Below, in pieces: positions 45,205 through 54,250 of a DNA stretch of 64,000 nucleotides. The position numbers and the translations under genes were made by a program. This DNA is from Anniella stebbinsi (Eukaryota > Chordata > Lepidosauria > Squamata > Anniellidae), in assembly GCA_029215795.1 (NCBI GenBank), contig JARDYH010000001.1:401797154-401861153 (forward strand). Reading direction: 5' to 3'. The notes under the pieces are model-generated. The model had not been told where the DNA came from. It saw only the letters and a list, made by a program, of their open reading frames with translations, and did not search any database. How positions within the stretch are numbered: position 1 is the first letter of the stretch; each line of letters opens with the position of its first letter.

Positions 45205-45639
45205 TTCCCCACAATCTCAGTGACACTGTGTCATGACACTCCAAGGGTTGTTCTGGGACTGGGAGGCCATGGCAGTTCCCACTGGTGGTTGTCATTTTGT
45301 CCCCAGAAGCCCACTCAGAATGATACTATGTTATGATGTCATGTCGTTCAAAGGTGTGTAGCAGTGGGAGATTGTGGTATAAAAAATGACTGTGGGTTTC
45401 TTCTGGAGGAACCAGGCTACCACCACCAGTGAGTTTTATGCCCCCCATTCTGCACTCCACCTGACCCAAAAGGTCTCAAAATGCCCCCTTCACTATTACC
45501 AACTGCAAACAGGGTGGCAAAATGGGGTCACTCTGCTTTAATCAGACCCAGTCAAAGATGACCCCTCTTAAAGTCCCTTTGATTTCAATAAGAGTCAAGC
45601 CCATGCTCAAATCTTTCCCATTGAAATCCATGTGTCATG

Positions 45640-46030
45640 AAAGTGCTAAACTCTGTCTGGATCATTCTTATTCCACGTAGGATTCAAATCTTTCTAAAGA
45701 ATCCCAGTTCTTCACGCTTTTAACATCTCTCTTATTTATTTCATAGTATTGAACTAAATGGAAACCAGTCTTCTTTGAAACGAGTCTTATTTATTCTGAG
45801 CTCTTGAATATATGCGGGCAGCCAGTAGTTATTTGTTTATTTGAAAACGTGGACCCCATTTTTAGCCTTAAAAGGGCTTTGTCATTTCTGCTGCCACACC
45901 AATGTTTACTCTCTGTTCTTTTATAGAAGAAGCTTTTAATTCTTGCCATTTAGCTGCTATTAGGATTACAGCTGCTGTATGTAAATTTAACACCAACTTT
46001 ATTTATGTGATACTGACATGAGAGAAGTTG
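45640..46030. promoter_or_regulatory. Candidate conserved non-coding element
   Basis: About 390 bp of complex, repeat-free, AT-rich sequence. It includes CTTATTTATTTCATAG, AGTTATTTGTTTATTTG, ACCAATGTTTACTC (forkhead-like), and AGCTGCTATTAGGATTAC-AGCTGCTG. Conservation is untested. Confidence 0.3.
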
Positions 46031-46079
46031 TCTGGATCCCCCACTACAAATGTGTAACTACTGCCCACTTACTGGAGGA

Positions 46080-46825
46080 AAGATGCTTAGACAAATTCAT
46101 GGATGAGTAGGCTTTCAATGTACACCGGTTGCTGAGGAACATGGGCAGGAGGGTGCTGTTGCACTCACATCTTACTGGTGTTGTGGTTCCAAGCCCTCCC
46201 GCTGGAATGCGAGACAATAAAGAGGTCTGCCCAGTAATCCCCAAAGCTCTATTCAACAAATAAACATCTCCTTGCATCTTAAGAGAGTTTAAACCTAGGA
46301 ACCTTCCTCTAGGCTAACACTTGGCTCAACTAAGCGAGACAATTGTTCTTTCAACAAAGGTGGTGGTCCTTTCCCTGAGTCCCTTTCACTTCAAGGAGGA
46401 TTTCTTTGAAGAAGACTTTGGTGAGAGGCTAGGTAAGCTGACTGCCTTTTGCCTACCTTTAGCTTCGCCTGTCTGAATCTATGGCGTACTCTGGGATTGG
46501 TCAGCTCTGAAGTCCCCTTCCCCTCAGAGTATTCTTGAGTTCCCACAGACTGTGTGTTGTTCATGTTCTCACTGATAAGGTCTTGTGAAGGTTCATCCCT
46601 GGCAAGTGAAGAGCCTGGGAGAATCACCTCCTCCACTTCCTGTGTAAGGTGGGATGTTTCTAGTCCTGTATGTTCAGCTTCAGAATCTGATTCTGATTGA
46701 TAGGCTGAAACTCCTTCCCCCACACCAAGGGGAACAGGCCTGGTCATGACAACTGGTTGGTCACTGTGTGAAGAGAATGTTGGACTAGATGGACCTCAGT
46801 CTTATCCGGCTCAGTTCTTCCTTAT
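46080..46825 (+). mobile_element. CR1/L3-like LINE 3' end, split by a solo LTR
   Basis: The left half 46080-46178 (GACAAATTCATGGATGAG, GGTTGCTGAGGAACATGGG) and right half 46752-46825 (CTGGTTGGTCACTGTGTG, TGTTGGACTAGATGGACC) join correctly when the LTR and one TSD are removed. Confidence 0.75.
46179..46751 (-). mobile_element. Solo LTR, 573 bp, with exact 5-bp TSD
   Basis: On the - strand it begins TGTCATGACCAGGCCTG and ends GGAACCACAACA (TG...CA). ACTGG flanks it at 46174-46178 and 46752-46756. A second copy of the same LTR lies at 53574 on the other strand. The polyadenylation-signal position is altered (GAATAGAGC where the other copy has GAATAAAGC). A 118-codon frame runs through most of it. 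No gag/pol/env sequence is attached, so it is a recombined solo LTR of an endogenous LTR element. Confidence 0.85.
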
Positions 46826-47904
46826 GTTCTGTTGTAGAGGCATTTCTTATTCAAGGTGGGGAAGGTTTTGGGTGAGATTTTACATAAGTGAAACCTAAGG
46901 ATGTGAGACTGTTGGCTAAACAGCTGCTGGAAACATATACTAACAGGTGGGTCTAGTTTCAGAGATAAGATCGAAGCAAACAGAGGAAAACAAGCTATTT
47001 TTCTAAAACACATTAACATGTGAATGAAGAATCCCATTAATAGTGTAATGTGAAGGGATGTGTCAGGACAAAGTAAAGTGAGAGGAGGAGAAAGTCAGTA
47101 CCTGTTTCTTAGAAGTAATTTAACTCGACTTCTATTCTGCTGCCAAGATTTACTGGCACACCTCTTTACACTATCAAATCACTTTATAAAAATAGAAACA
47201 ATAAACTGGTTTTTAAGTCTTAACAACCTGCTCCATTGAGCTCTTGGAGTCAGCTTTCTTGGTGCCTCATACTTCGGAATCTCAAAAATAAATAAAAAAT
47301 AAATCTGTAATGCCGATCCTTTGCCCTTTCCTGCCCCTGAGCGTATCCAGCCAATTTCCCTGATTGAATGTCTAGGGCAGGCAAAGTGCTCCCCAAGGCC
47401 TAGTCATGTCTTGACGCAAAGTCGCATTTCACAAACAAGTAGGCAATTATTGTGAGGAAATGAGTGTGATGCAGAAGAAATGTTTACTATGGATAAACAG
47501 TGAGATGTTTGAAGAGGGAGGATCAAGGGCTCAGTGTTTCACTTAACATGAGGGCTGAATCAAAAGAAGCAGGGTATGTGCCTGAGGTCTCGGACATGGT
47601 ACTTGTGACCACCCATGTACTCATGGACTTCTCTTGGTACCCAACAAGCTCTCTGCCTCTTCTGATTTTTAATTTATTTCTTAAGTTGTTTTATTTTTTA
47701 AAAAAGCTGGCAGTCTAGCAGGTTGCAAAGTGAAGGGAAGTTCTCCCGCACTATATTTATTTGGGTTAAAGAGAGTGGTTTTGTGTTTTGGAGCTCAGGC
47801 CCCGCCTCTGTCTTCAGTCAAAAAATGTGTAGAAAAATACGTGTATTAGAGTACACATCGTTCTTGTACATGGTTGTTCTTTTAGTCTCACCGGTTTGCC
47901 TTCT

Positions 47905-48060
47905 GTGAAATGGGCATTTTGTCACGGGCCATGCCTAACATGGCAGCTATTTCATGAATGGGTAAGCCCCATCTCCATGGCGGACATTTTGTGAGAGTTT
48001 CCACAGCACTCTCTCAAAATCCCAAATGTGCGCACAGACCCAAAACGTTTGCCCCTTGAA
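47905..48060. repeat. Dispersed repeat of the 'GCCATTTTGTGAGAG' type
   Basis: GGGCATTTTGTCACGGGCC, GGCGGACATTTTGTGAGAG and CACTCTCTCAAAATCCC. A related piece at about 61556-61640 reads GCCAGCCATTTTGTGAG and CTATCAAAATTC. Confidence 0.4.
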
Positions 48061-48218
48061 ATGTGATCTCTCTTTTAGGTGACCTTTTGGGGTGGCCTTG
48101 TTTTGATGGGGGGCATACTGCATAGAGAAGGTGACTCCATGAACACCTTCTGGAAGACCCTCTTGCCCCATAGCTGGTATCCAAGCAGGGGCTATGGTGA
48201 GAATGTAGATAGGAAGAC

Positions 48219-48267
<49 letters not shown>
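48219..48267. repeat. (CT)n microsatellite
   Basis: CT run with one TT interruption, adjoining the LINE at 48268. Confidence 0.95.
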
Positions 48268-48270
<3 letters not shown>

Positions 48271-48680
48271 ATACTAGAACCCAAAGGGGTCATCCCATGA
48301 AGCAGATTGGTGGGAGGTTCAGGACAAATAAAAGGAAGGACTTCTTCACACAATGCATAGTTAAATTATGGAATTCACTACCACAATATGTAGTGATGGC
48401 CACCAATTTGGATGGCTTTAAAAGGGGGGTTGGATAAATTCCTGGAGGAGAAGCCTATCAATGGCTACTAGCCCTGATGGTTGTGTGCTATCTCCAGTAT
48501 CCGAGGCAGTAAGCCTGTGTGCACTAGTTGCTGGGAGGGTGGGAGGGTGCTACTGATTGCACCATGTTCTGTTTTGTTGGTCCCTGGCCAAGGGCTGGTT
48601 GGCCACTGTGTGAACAGAGTGCTGGACTAGATGGACCCTTGGTCTGATCCAGCATGGCACTTCTTATGTTCTTATATTCT
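48268..48680 (+). mobile_element. CR1/L3-like LINE 3' end, longest uninterrupted copy
   Basis: ATACTAGAACCCAAAGGGG, CATCCCATGAAGCAGATTGG, GAAGGACTTCTTCACACAA, TGGATGGCTTTAAAAGGGG, GGTTGGCCACTGTGTGAAC, GATCCAGCATGGCACTTC, TTATGTTCTTAT. It serves as the local reference for the other copies. Confidence 0.8.
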
Positions 48681-48689
48681 CAGATCAGT

Positions 48690-48760
48690 TGGGAACATAC
48701 GTTGCATGTAGAAGCTCTCCAGGTTTGATCCTTGGCATATCCAGGGATCAATCTGAACTT
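48690..48760 (+). mobile_element. tRNA-SINE (MIR-like) fragment
   Basis: TTGCATGTAGAAGCTCTCC then CCAGGTTTGATCCTTGGC carry the B-box-like region of a tRNA-derived SINE. Confidence 0.45.
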
Positions 48761-49085
48761 GCCAAATTTCGCACTTTCAAAGCAATACATGAACTGAAAC
48801 TCTGTTATCCTTTGAAATGTTTGCTTCTCCAAATTTTGAAATGGAACTCTTCAATCAAAGATCGTATCCAACAATGTGTGAATCAGGGAACAGTATGCAT
48901 TGTGGATATTAGTGCAAATAACATTAAAATGCGCCATCTTAGGAAAATTGCTCACAAAATCTTTGCACACTAGACAAATTGTCTACAGAAGCGCATGCAT
49001 TAGGAGAGATACTCACACACATGCGTGCAAATTTTCATGTGAACTTTGAAAAACAATTCTCACAAGTTGGGATGAACCAAATTTA
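48760..49085. repeat. TGCATTTTTCAAAA-rich dispersed repeat, copy 7
   Basis: AAATTTTGAAATGGAAC, ATTGCTCACAAAATC, GTGCAAATTTTCATGTG, GAACTTTGAAAAACAATTC. Confidence 0.4.
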
Positions 49086-50113
49086 AGACAGGAGAAACGG
49101 AGAGAGACTGACAGATTTGATCATCTATAAACTTAGTTCAGAGTAGACACACTGGACCAACTGTTTGGTCTGGTATAAGGCAACTTCCTATTTTCCTATT
49201 GCGTTCCACTTGTGAGTCTCTTTGCAGTCCCCATGGACTGCAGTTCTAGCACCATTTTGTTTGTTCAAAACAGCCACCCCGTCGTCTTAGTACCAACAAT
49301 ATCATCATGTATCTAATCAGATGTGGCTATCGGACAATGTCGCTGCTAGCAAACAAAGCCCGTTCATAGCAAGGACACTGCTGCATATTATGGCATTTGT
49401 GATCCCCCCCCCCCCTGTATCTATCTATTCTTATGAGCAGACTCCATGGATTTGACAATGAGGGTAGAACACATGTTGAGAATCTTTGGCTTCCTTGTTT
49501 GTTAAGAATTCCCCTAGTGTTAATGGTAACATATGGTAAAATAACTTAGGTCTCTGTCTCTCTCTCTCTCCCCACTATTCTCCAGATGTTTTACGCTGAG
49601 CTGTGGGGTTGTGCAGAAACCTACAATGTGTTGTGACTCTTCGGAGCTCTCTGCCAGTTTGTTCTGGAGAAATTGCTGTTAAAATAAATTAATAAAAAAA
49701 GGCAGCTGTGCATATCCTTCTGAAACTATAATGTGAAGTTGCATTAACTTTCAGCAGTTCACGACTGGGCTTTTCTCGAAAGGGTGGGAACACCCTGTGT
49801 AATTTCTTGTTGGAATCAAGAAATGTTCAAAAAGCTGTTCATCCTAGAAAGTGCTCTTGATAGGATGATTGAATATACAGAGGCTGGCTTCTGTTGTCTA
49901 GTAATGAATGACTAGACCCATTCTGATCTTATGCCATGAATGTATGATACATCTGTTCAGCAAATTCTAGCTAGGGATGCTGGAGGAATTTGATCTTCAC
50001 AAATTTCAATATGAATTGAACTAATCTGTTCCTCCTGGTCTAATTTGCAGATTAGAAGTTAGTTATCCGCTGGCTTTCACACTTCCAGAACCTTCTGAGG
50101 TAGTTCTTGATGC

Positions 50114-50136
50114 AAATAAATAAATAAATAAATAAA
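50114..50136. repeat. (TAAA)n microsatellite
   Basis: Five to six AAAT units. Confidence 0.9.
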
Positions 50137-50352
50137 CCATTAAAATTGAGCATTTATATCTCTCACATTGGTTAGGGGTCCCTCCCCCTGGTTAAGCTTT
50201 CTCAAAAAAGAAAATGCAGTGTGTCTTTTTGAAATATTCTATATTTGTTATTTCTAACTAAATTAATATGAAGAAAATGTGTATTTTGAAAGAATGCATT
50301 TTAAAATACCTATTTAAATGCAAATTTTCATGTGGATTAAAAATAATAAATC

Positions 50353-50635
50353 TAGGATGATCCTATGGAAAGGAGGACAGGGTTCCTGTATCTTTAATAG
50401 TTGCATGCAGCACCTGGTGAATTTTCCTCTTCATCGCAACAGTTAAAGCTTCAGGAGCTATGCTAGAGTGAGCAGGTACAAAAGAGGGCAGAGCTCTTGC
50501 AGCTTTAACTGCTGTGATGAAGAGGAAATTTCACCAGGTGCTGCATGCATGCCAATGACAACTGCTGAAATTCCCTTTTCTATACAACTGTTAAAGATAC
50601 AGGAGCCCTGTCCTCCTTTCGATAGGGTCACCATA
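50353..50635. mobile_element. hAT-like MITE, TAGGRTGAYC family, 283 bp
   Basis: It begins TAGGATGATCCTATGG and ends ATAGGGTCACCATA. Flanks AATAAATC (50345-50352) and AATGAATC (50635-50642) match at 7 of 8 positions if the terminal A is shared. The four TTTAAYAGTTG-type motifs are present in alternating orientation. Confidence 0.8.
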
Positions 50636-50765
50636 ATGAATCCATAGATTCATGCAGAAACAACTTACAGGTGAACATAAGCAAAGGTGACATGGACAAT
50701 TTCCCTCTCATGTGCTCTAAGTGTGCAGGACATTAGTTCTGAAAGACATAGCACCTAAACTCAGA

Positions 50766-51173
50766 TAGGGATGTATGAGAAATCCATTTCAGTTCGCTTT
50801 TGATGAGGATTTACCCAGATTGCACCTTCCAGACCAAACACAGACTTGGACACCATTTGCAATCAAAGTCCATACATTTCCAAGCTTATTATGTGATTCT
50901 CAGACACCCGCCCCCCCCCCCCGCAATGCATTTGACAGCATGCATACATTTGAAAAAAAATGCATACTTTTGAAAAATGCTCACAAACAGGCTTTCATCA
51001 ATGGGAGAAGAATGCAGATGTTTCAAAGATGCACACAGTGGATGTGTATACATTTGAAAAAATATGCATGGATTATCATGCAAAAAGAAAGAGGAAGAAA
51101 GCTCCCAGTGTGATACGGAGCTGAGTCAGAATGAACTTGGAGAACTTCGTTTTTCTGGATCTGCACATCACTA
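50766..51173. mobile_element. TAGGGATGT-ended element, TGCATTTTTCAAAA family, both ends visible
   Basis: It begins TAGGGATGTATGAGAAATCC and ends GGATCTGCACATCACTA, giving imperfect TIRs TAG(G/T)GATGT. The interior has GACAGCATGCATACATTTG, AAATGCATACTTTTGAAAA and AGATGCACACAGTGG words. No exact TSD. This copy defines the ends of the dispersed TGCATTTTTC-rich repeats. Confidence 0.55.
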
Positions 51174-51525
51174 TTCATAGAGTGACATTCTCCCTGTGTC
51201 CGGTTCATATTCTGGGGGTAATGTGCTGTAACTGAGTGCTGAGTTACATGAGATCCCATGCGCTGGGATCTCATGTTGGCAGGATTGTTGTCAGTGGTAG
51301 GTGTGGCTATTTTTTTTAAAATCCCCCCTTCCATTGAAGTTAATATAAGGTATTTATTTATTTTTTGCATCAGGTCTGGAGCTGATGTAAAGTACTGCCA
51401 ATCAAGAGGTGCTGAGGGCGGCCATGTATTGAATAGATATAAAATACAGTCTAAGTGTGCTTCTCTGCTATGCTGCTCCCATTGCTTCCCATGGCTGTCT
51501 CCCATTTTAGTCATTCCGCCAACGT

Positions 51526-51914
51526 TAGGGTGACCCTATTTGGGAAATAAAAAAAGAGGACACCCAGTGGTGGTTGGGGAATGACTTGCTTTCTGGAGGC
51601 CTTGGAAAGCCCTCATTCCCCTCCTTTGCTCCAAATGGGCCCTTAAAGGCCTCAATTGGAGAGAAGGAGGGAGAAGCATGTCATCCCCCCCCCCCACTGC
51701 TCCAATTGGGGCCTTTTCTTTAAAGTCTGGCAATGACACACTTTCCCCTTTAAGCCCTTGATTGGAGCAATTGGGTGTGTGTGGAATGATGGCCTTAAAG
51801 GGGAAAGCATGTAATTCCAGGACATTAGAGAAAATTACAGAAAATCCCCCCGACACCCAGCATAGAACAAAACCCTGGACAAATCCAGGGAAATCCTGGC
51901 AGTTGGTCACCCTA
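51526..51914. mobile_element. TAGGGTGACC-ended MITE, GC-rich interior, 389 bp
   Basis: It begins TAGGGTGACCCTATTTGGG and ends CAGTTGGTCACCCTA. The interior has inverted CTCCAAATGGGCCCTTAAAGG / CTCCAATTGGGGCC-type segments. Flanks GCCAACGT and GATGTGCT do not match, so no TSD is preserved. It lacks the TTTAACAGTTG motifs, so it is a separate family with similar ends. Confidence 0.65.
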
Positions 51915-52009
51915 GATGTGCTGTACCACTGGCCTATCCGGAGTGTTCTGCCAGCATATATATATTTGTGGTTGCAGTGTATCTTGTGTTCTGATTATAT
52001 ATATATATC

Positions 52010-52036
52010 TGTGTGTGTGTGTGTGTGTGCGTGCGC
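52010..52036. repeat. (GT)n / (GC) microsatellite
   Basis: TGTGTG run grading into GTGCGTGCGCGC, preceded by (TA)n at about 51996-52008. Confidence 0.9.
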
Positions 52037-52667
52037 GCAAGCAGAGATGTCTATAAATCTTGCATTTGCATAATCTGTTTTTATGAATCTGCTAATTTGC
52101 TTTCCAGATTACATCCAGGGGCAGGTCATGTAAATGCAGATCTAGACTGTTTGTGCAGATCTTGACAGGGTTGTGAAGTGGATAGATTTTAGTCTGTTTG
52201 TGTGAGGCTGGCAGTGTGATGCATTGGACTCCCCCACCCCCATCTGCAAAAATGCCCGGTACAAGAATCTTTTTCTATCCGAATTGCTGGTTAAACCATA
52301 ATGTGACATGCCTGGAAAAGGATGTGTTTGGCCACGTTCAGGCCTCCGCTTTAGATATCAAGTATAAAAACAGACCTTAAAGAGCACAGTTTTTTTAAAA
52401 AAAAAATTGATGGGGAAAATATCTTTTTTAAAGCTGGTGACATCATTGGAGTTGGAAATAATATATAGTTGTGTGGGTTTCTTTCTTTCTTTTTACTATA
52501 TTCCTTTGTGTTGTTATCCCTGATAAGGAGGCAGTTTTGTGCATGCAAAATGCATTATTTTGCAAATATGCCACCAAACGTTTGAGCAAAACAAGACCAG
52601 GCCATGAAGCATCTGTTGAATGATTCCAAGCATTTAAATCAGAGATGTCAAAATGGCTCACCGGCCA

Positions 52668-53213
52668 TCAGCTAGCCCAGGGGCATTGAAATGCTAGTGG
52701 GTCGGAATCCACTTTAGTTTTACAATGGTTGACTGTTAACGGCTCTTTTGTACAAAAGACATTCAACTTCCTCAAAAATCTCCACATCTCAATTAAGGTA
52801 GCAGAAATCAAAACAGTATCATCAGCATACAAAAGAAGTGCGAGTTTGACTTCCTGAATGGAAACTGGAAAATATCCTAAACCTCTCAGCTCGTGAACAA
52901 TATCATTTATATAAAAGTTGAATAGAAAGGGGTATAGGAGGCATCCCTGGCAGACTCCCCTATCAGTAGGGATATTGTCAGACAACAGTCCGTTTGCCCC
53001 AAGTCTAAGCCTGGTATGGAGCAATTGCATTAAAAAGAGCAGCCTTCTGTCAATATAGTGGTGGCTAACTTTTGCCAAAGGTGTCCCTTTGGTCAAAAGC
53101 AAATGTCCAGGAGGTGTCCAGATTTTCACCGGGAAAAAAAAGAAATCACATCTTTTTGATGGCAGCAGCTTCTCGTGGTGGGTGGCTGAAGTTATGCTCG
53201 AGCTAAACATCAA
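52668..53213 (-). mobile_element. Non-LTR retrotransposon reverse-transcriptase fragment
   Basis: An open frame of 181 codons on the - strand holds RT motifs in order: RGVCQGCLLYPFLFNFYIND (palm, substrate region), LLYADDTVLISA with the catalytic YADD box, and VNHCKTKV. Both catalytic aspartates are present. It covers only the RT palm. Endonuclease and C-terminal parts are missing, and the frame ends in apparently unrelated sequence, so the element is truncated and inactive. The clade is not certain. Confidence 0.85.
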
Positions 53214-53573
53214 CCAGAGACTTCAGAGTCAGAAATAAAATTCCTTGTGTGACCTCAGTGAAAGCTATATACATCTTTACAAAAGGGAACAGAGCAATGA
53301 CAGAAGCAGCCAAGTCTACAACCAACTCAAACGCTGGGGTGTGGGCCCTCTGTAGATGCCAGGTCATATCCAGCCTTGATGCTGTCCCTGCTCACATTGT
53401 CTGACTTCACAGGGCTGAGCGTCTAAGCTTCTCCACTCTCCAGCTACTACTTTCAGAGAGGAGTAGGGCTACATCTTCTTGCCAGGGCTGGCCATACCAT
53501 TAGGTAGAAAGAGGCAGTCACCTCAGGTGGCAGATCCTGCAAGGTGGCAGCAAGGTGTTGGAGGAGAGATGCC

Positions 53574-54112
53574 TGTCGTGACTAGGCCTCTTCTCCTTAG
53601 GCTGGGGGAAGGAGTTTCTGGCGATCAATCGGAATCAGATCCTGAAGCAGAAGAGACAGCGCCAGGAACGTACTGGCCTACAAGCGAAGTGGGAGAGGTG
53701 ATTCTCACAGGCTCTTCACCAGCTGGGGGTGAACCTTTGCCAGACCTTATCACTGAAAACATATTCTTCAGAGGAGGAGGGCACTTAAAGGCTAGCTGTT
53801 CCTAGAGTCCACCGCAGACTCAAATGGGTGGAACTAAAGGAAGGCGAGAGAAGGTCGGCCTGGCTAGCTTCTCGCCAAAGGTTTCTTCAGAACCAGCCTC
53901 CTTGAAGTTAAAGCGTTCTGGAAAAAGGCTTTCTCTTTTTCTTGAAAGGACACTTGTCTTGCTTAGTTCACATAGTTTTGCCTAGAGGAAAGTTCCTAGA
54001 GGTTAGAAACTCTTCAGGTGGGAAGAGATGTTTATTGCCTGAATAAAGCTTTGTGGATCACATGGCAGACCTCTTTATTGTCTCCCGATAAAGCGGGAGG
54101 TTTTGGGAAACA
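53574..54112 (+). mobile_element. Solo LTR, second copy of the 46179 family, about 539 bp
   Basis: It begins TGTCGTGACTAGGCC and ends GGTTTTGGGAAACA. GAATAAAGC (polyadenylation signal) lies near 54041, about 70 bp from the end. Shared words with the other copy: GGGGGAAGGAGTTTC, CAATCRGAATCAGAT, GTGATTCTC, CAGACCTCTTTATTGTCTC. Flanks ATGCC/ATGGC do not give a clean TSD. Confidence 0.8.
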
Positions 54113-54169
54113 TGGCAGCGCCCTAAGTTAGCCTGGTGACTTTAGCTCTGTGTTATGCTTTTTGAGTTG

Positions 54170-54250
54170 GGGTGACCAGAACTATGCACAAGATTCTGCT
54201 TGTGGCCATGCCATATATTTGGAATACTTGTAAACCAAAGACGTTTGAGT
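54170..54250 (-). mobile_element. CR1 fragment, antisense
   Basis: GGGGTGACCAGAACTATGC, ACAAGATTCTGCTTGTGG and CATGCCATATATTTGG resemble the CR1 segment upstream of the 3' UTR. Confidence 0.4.
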
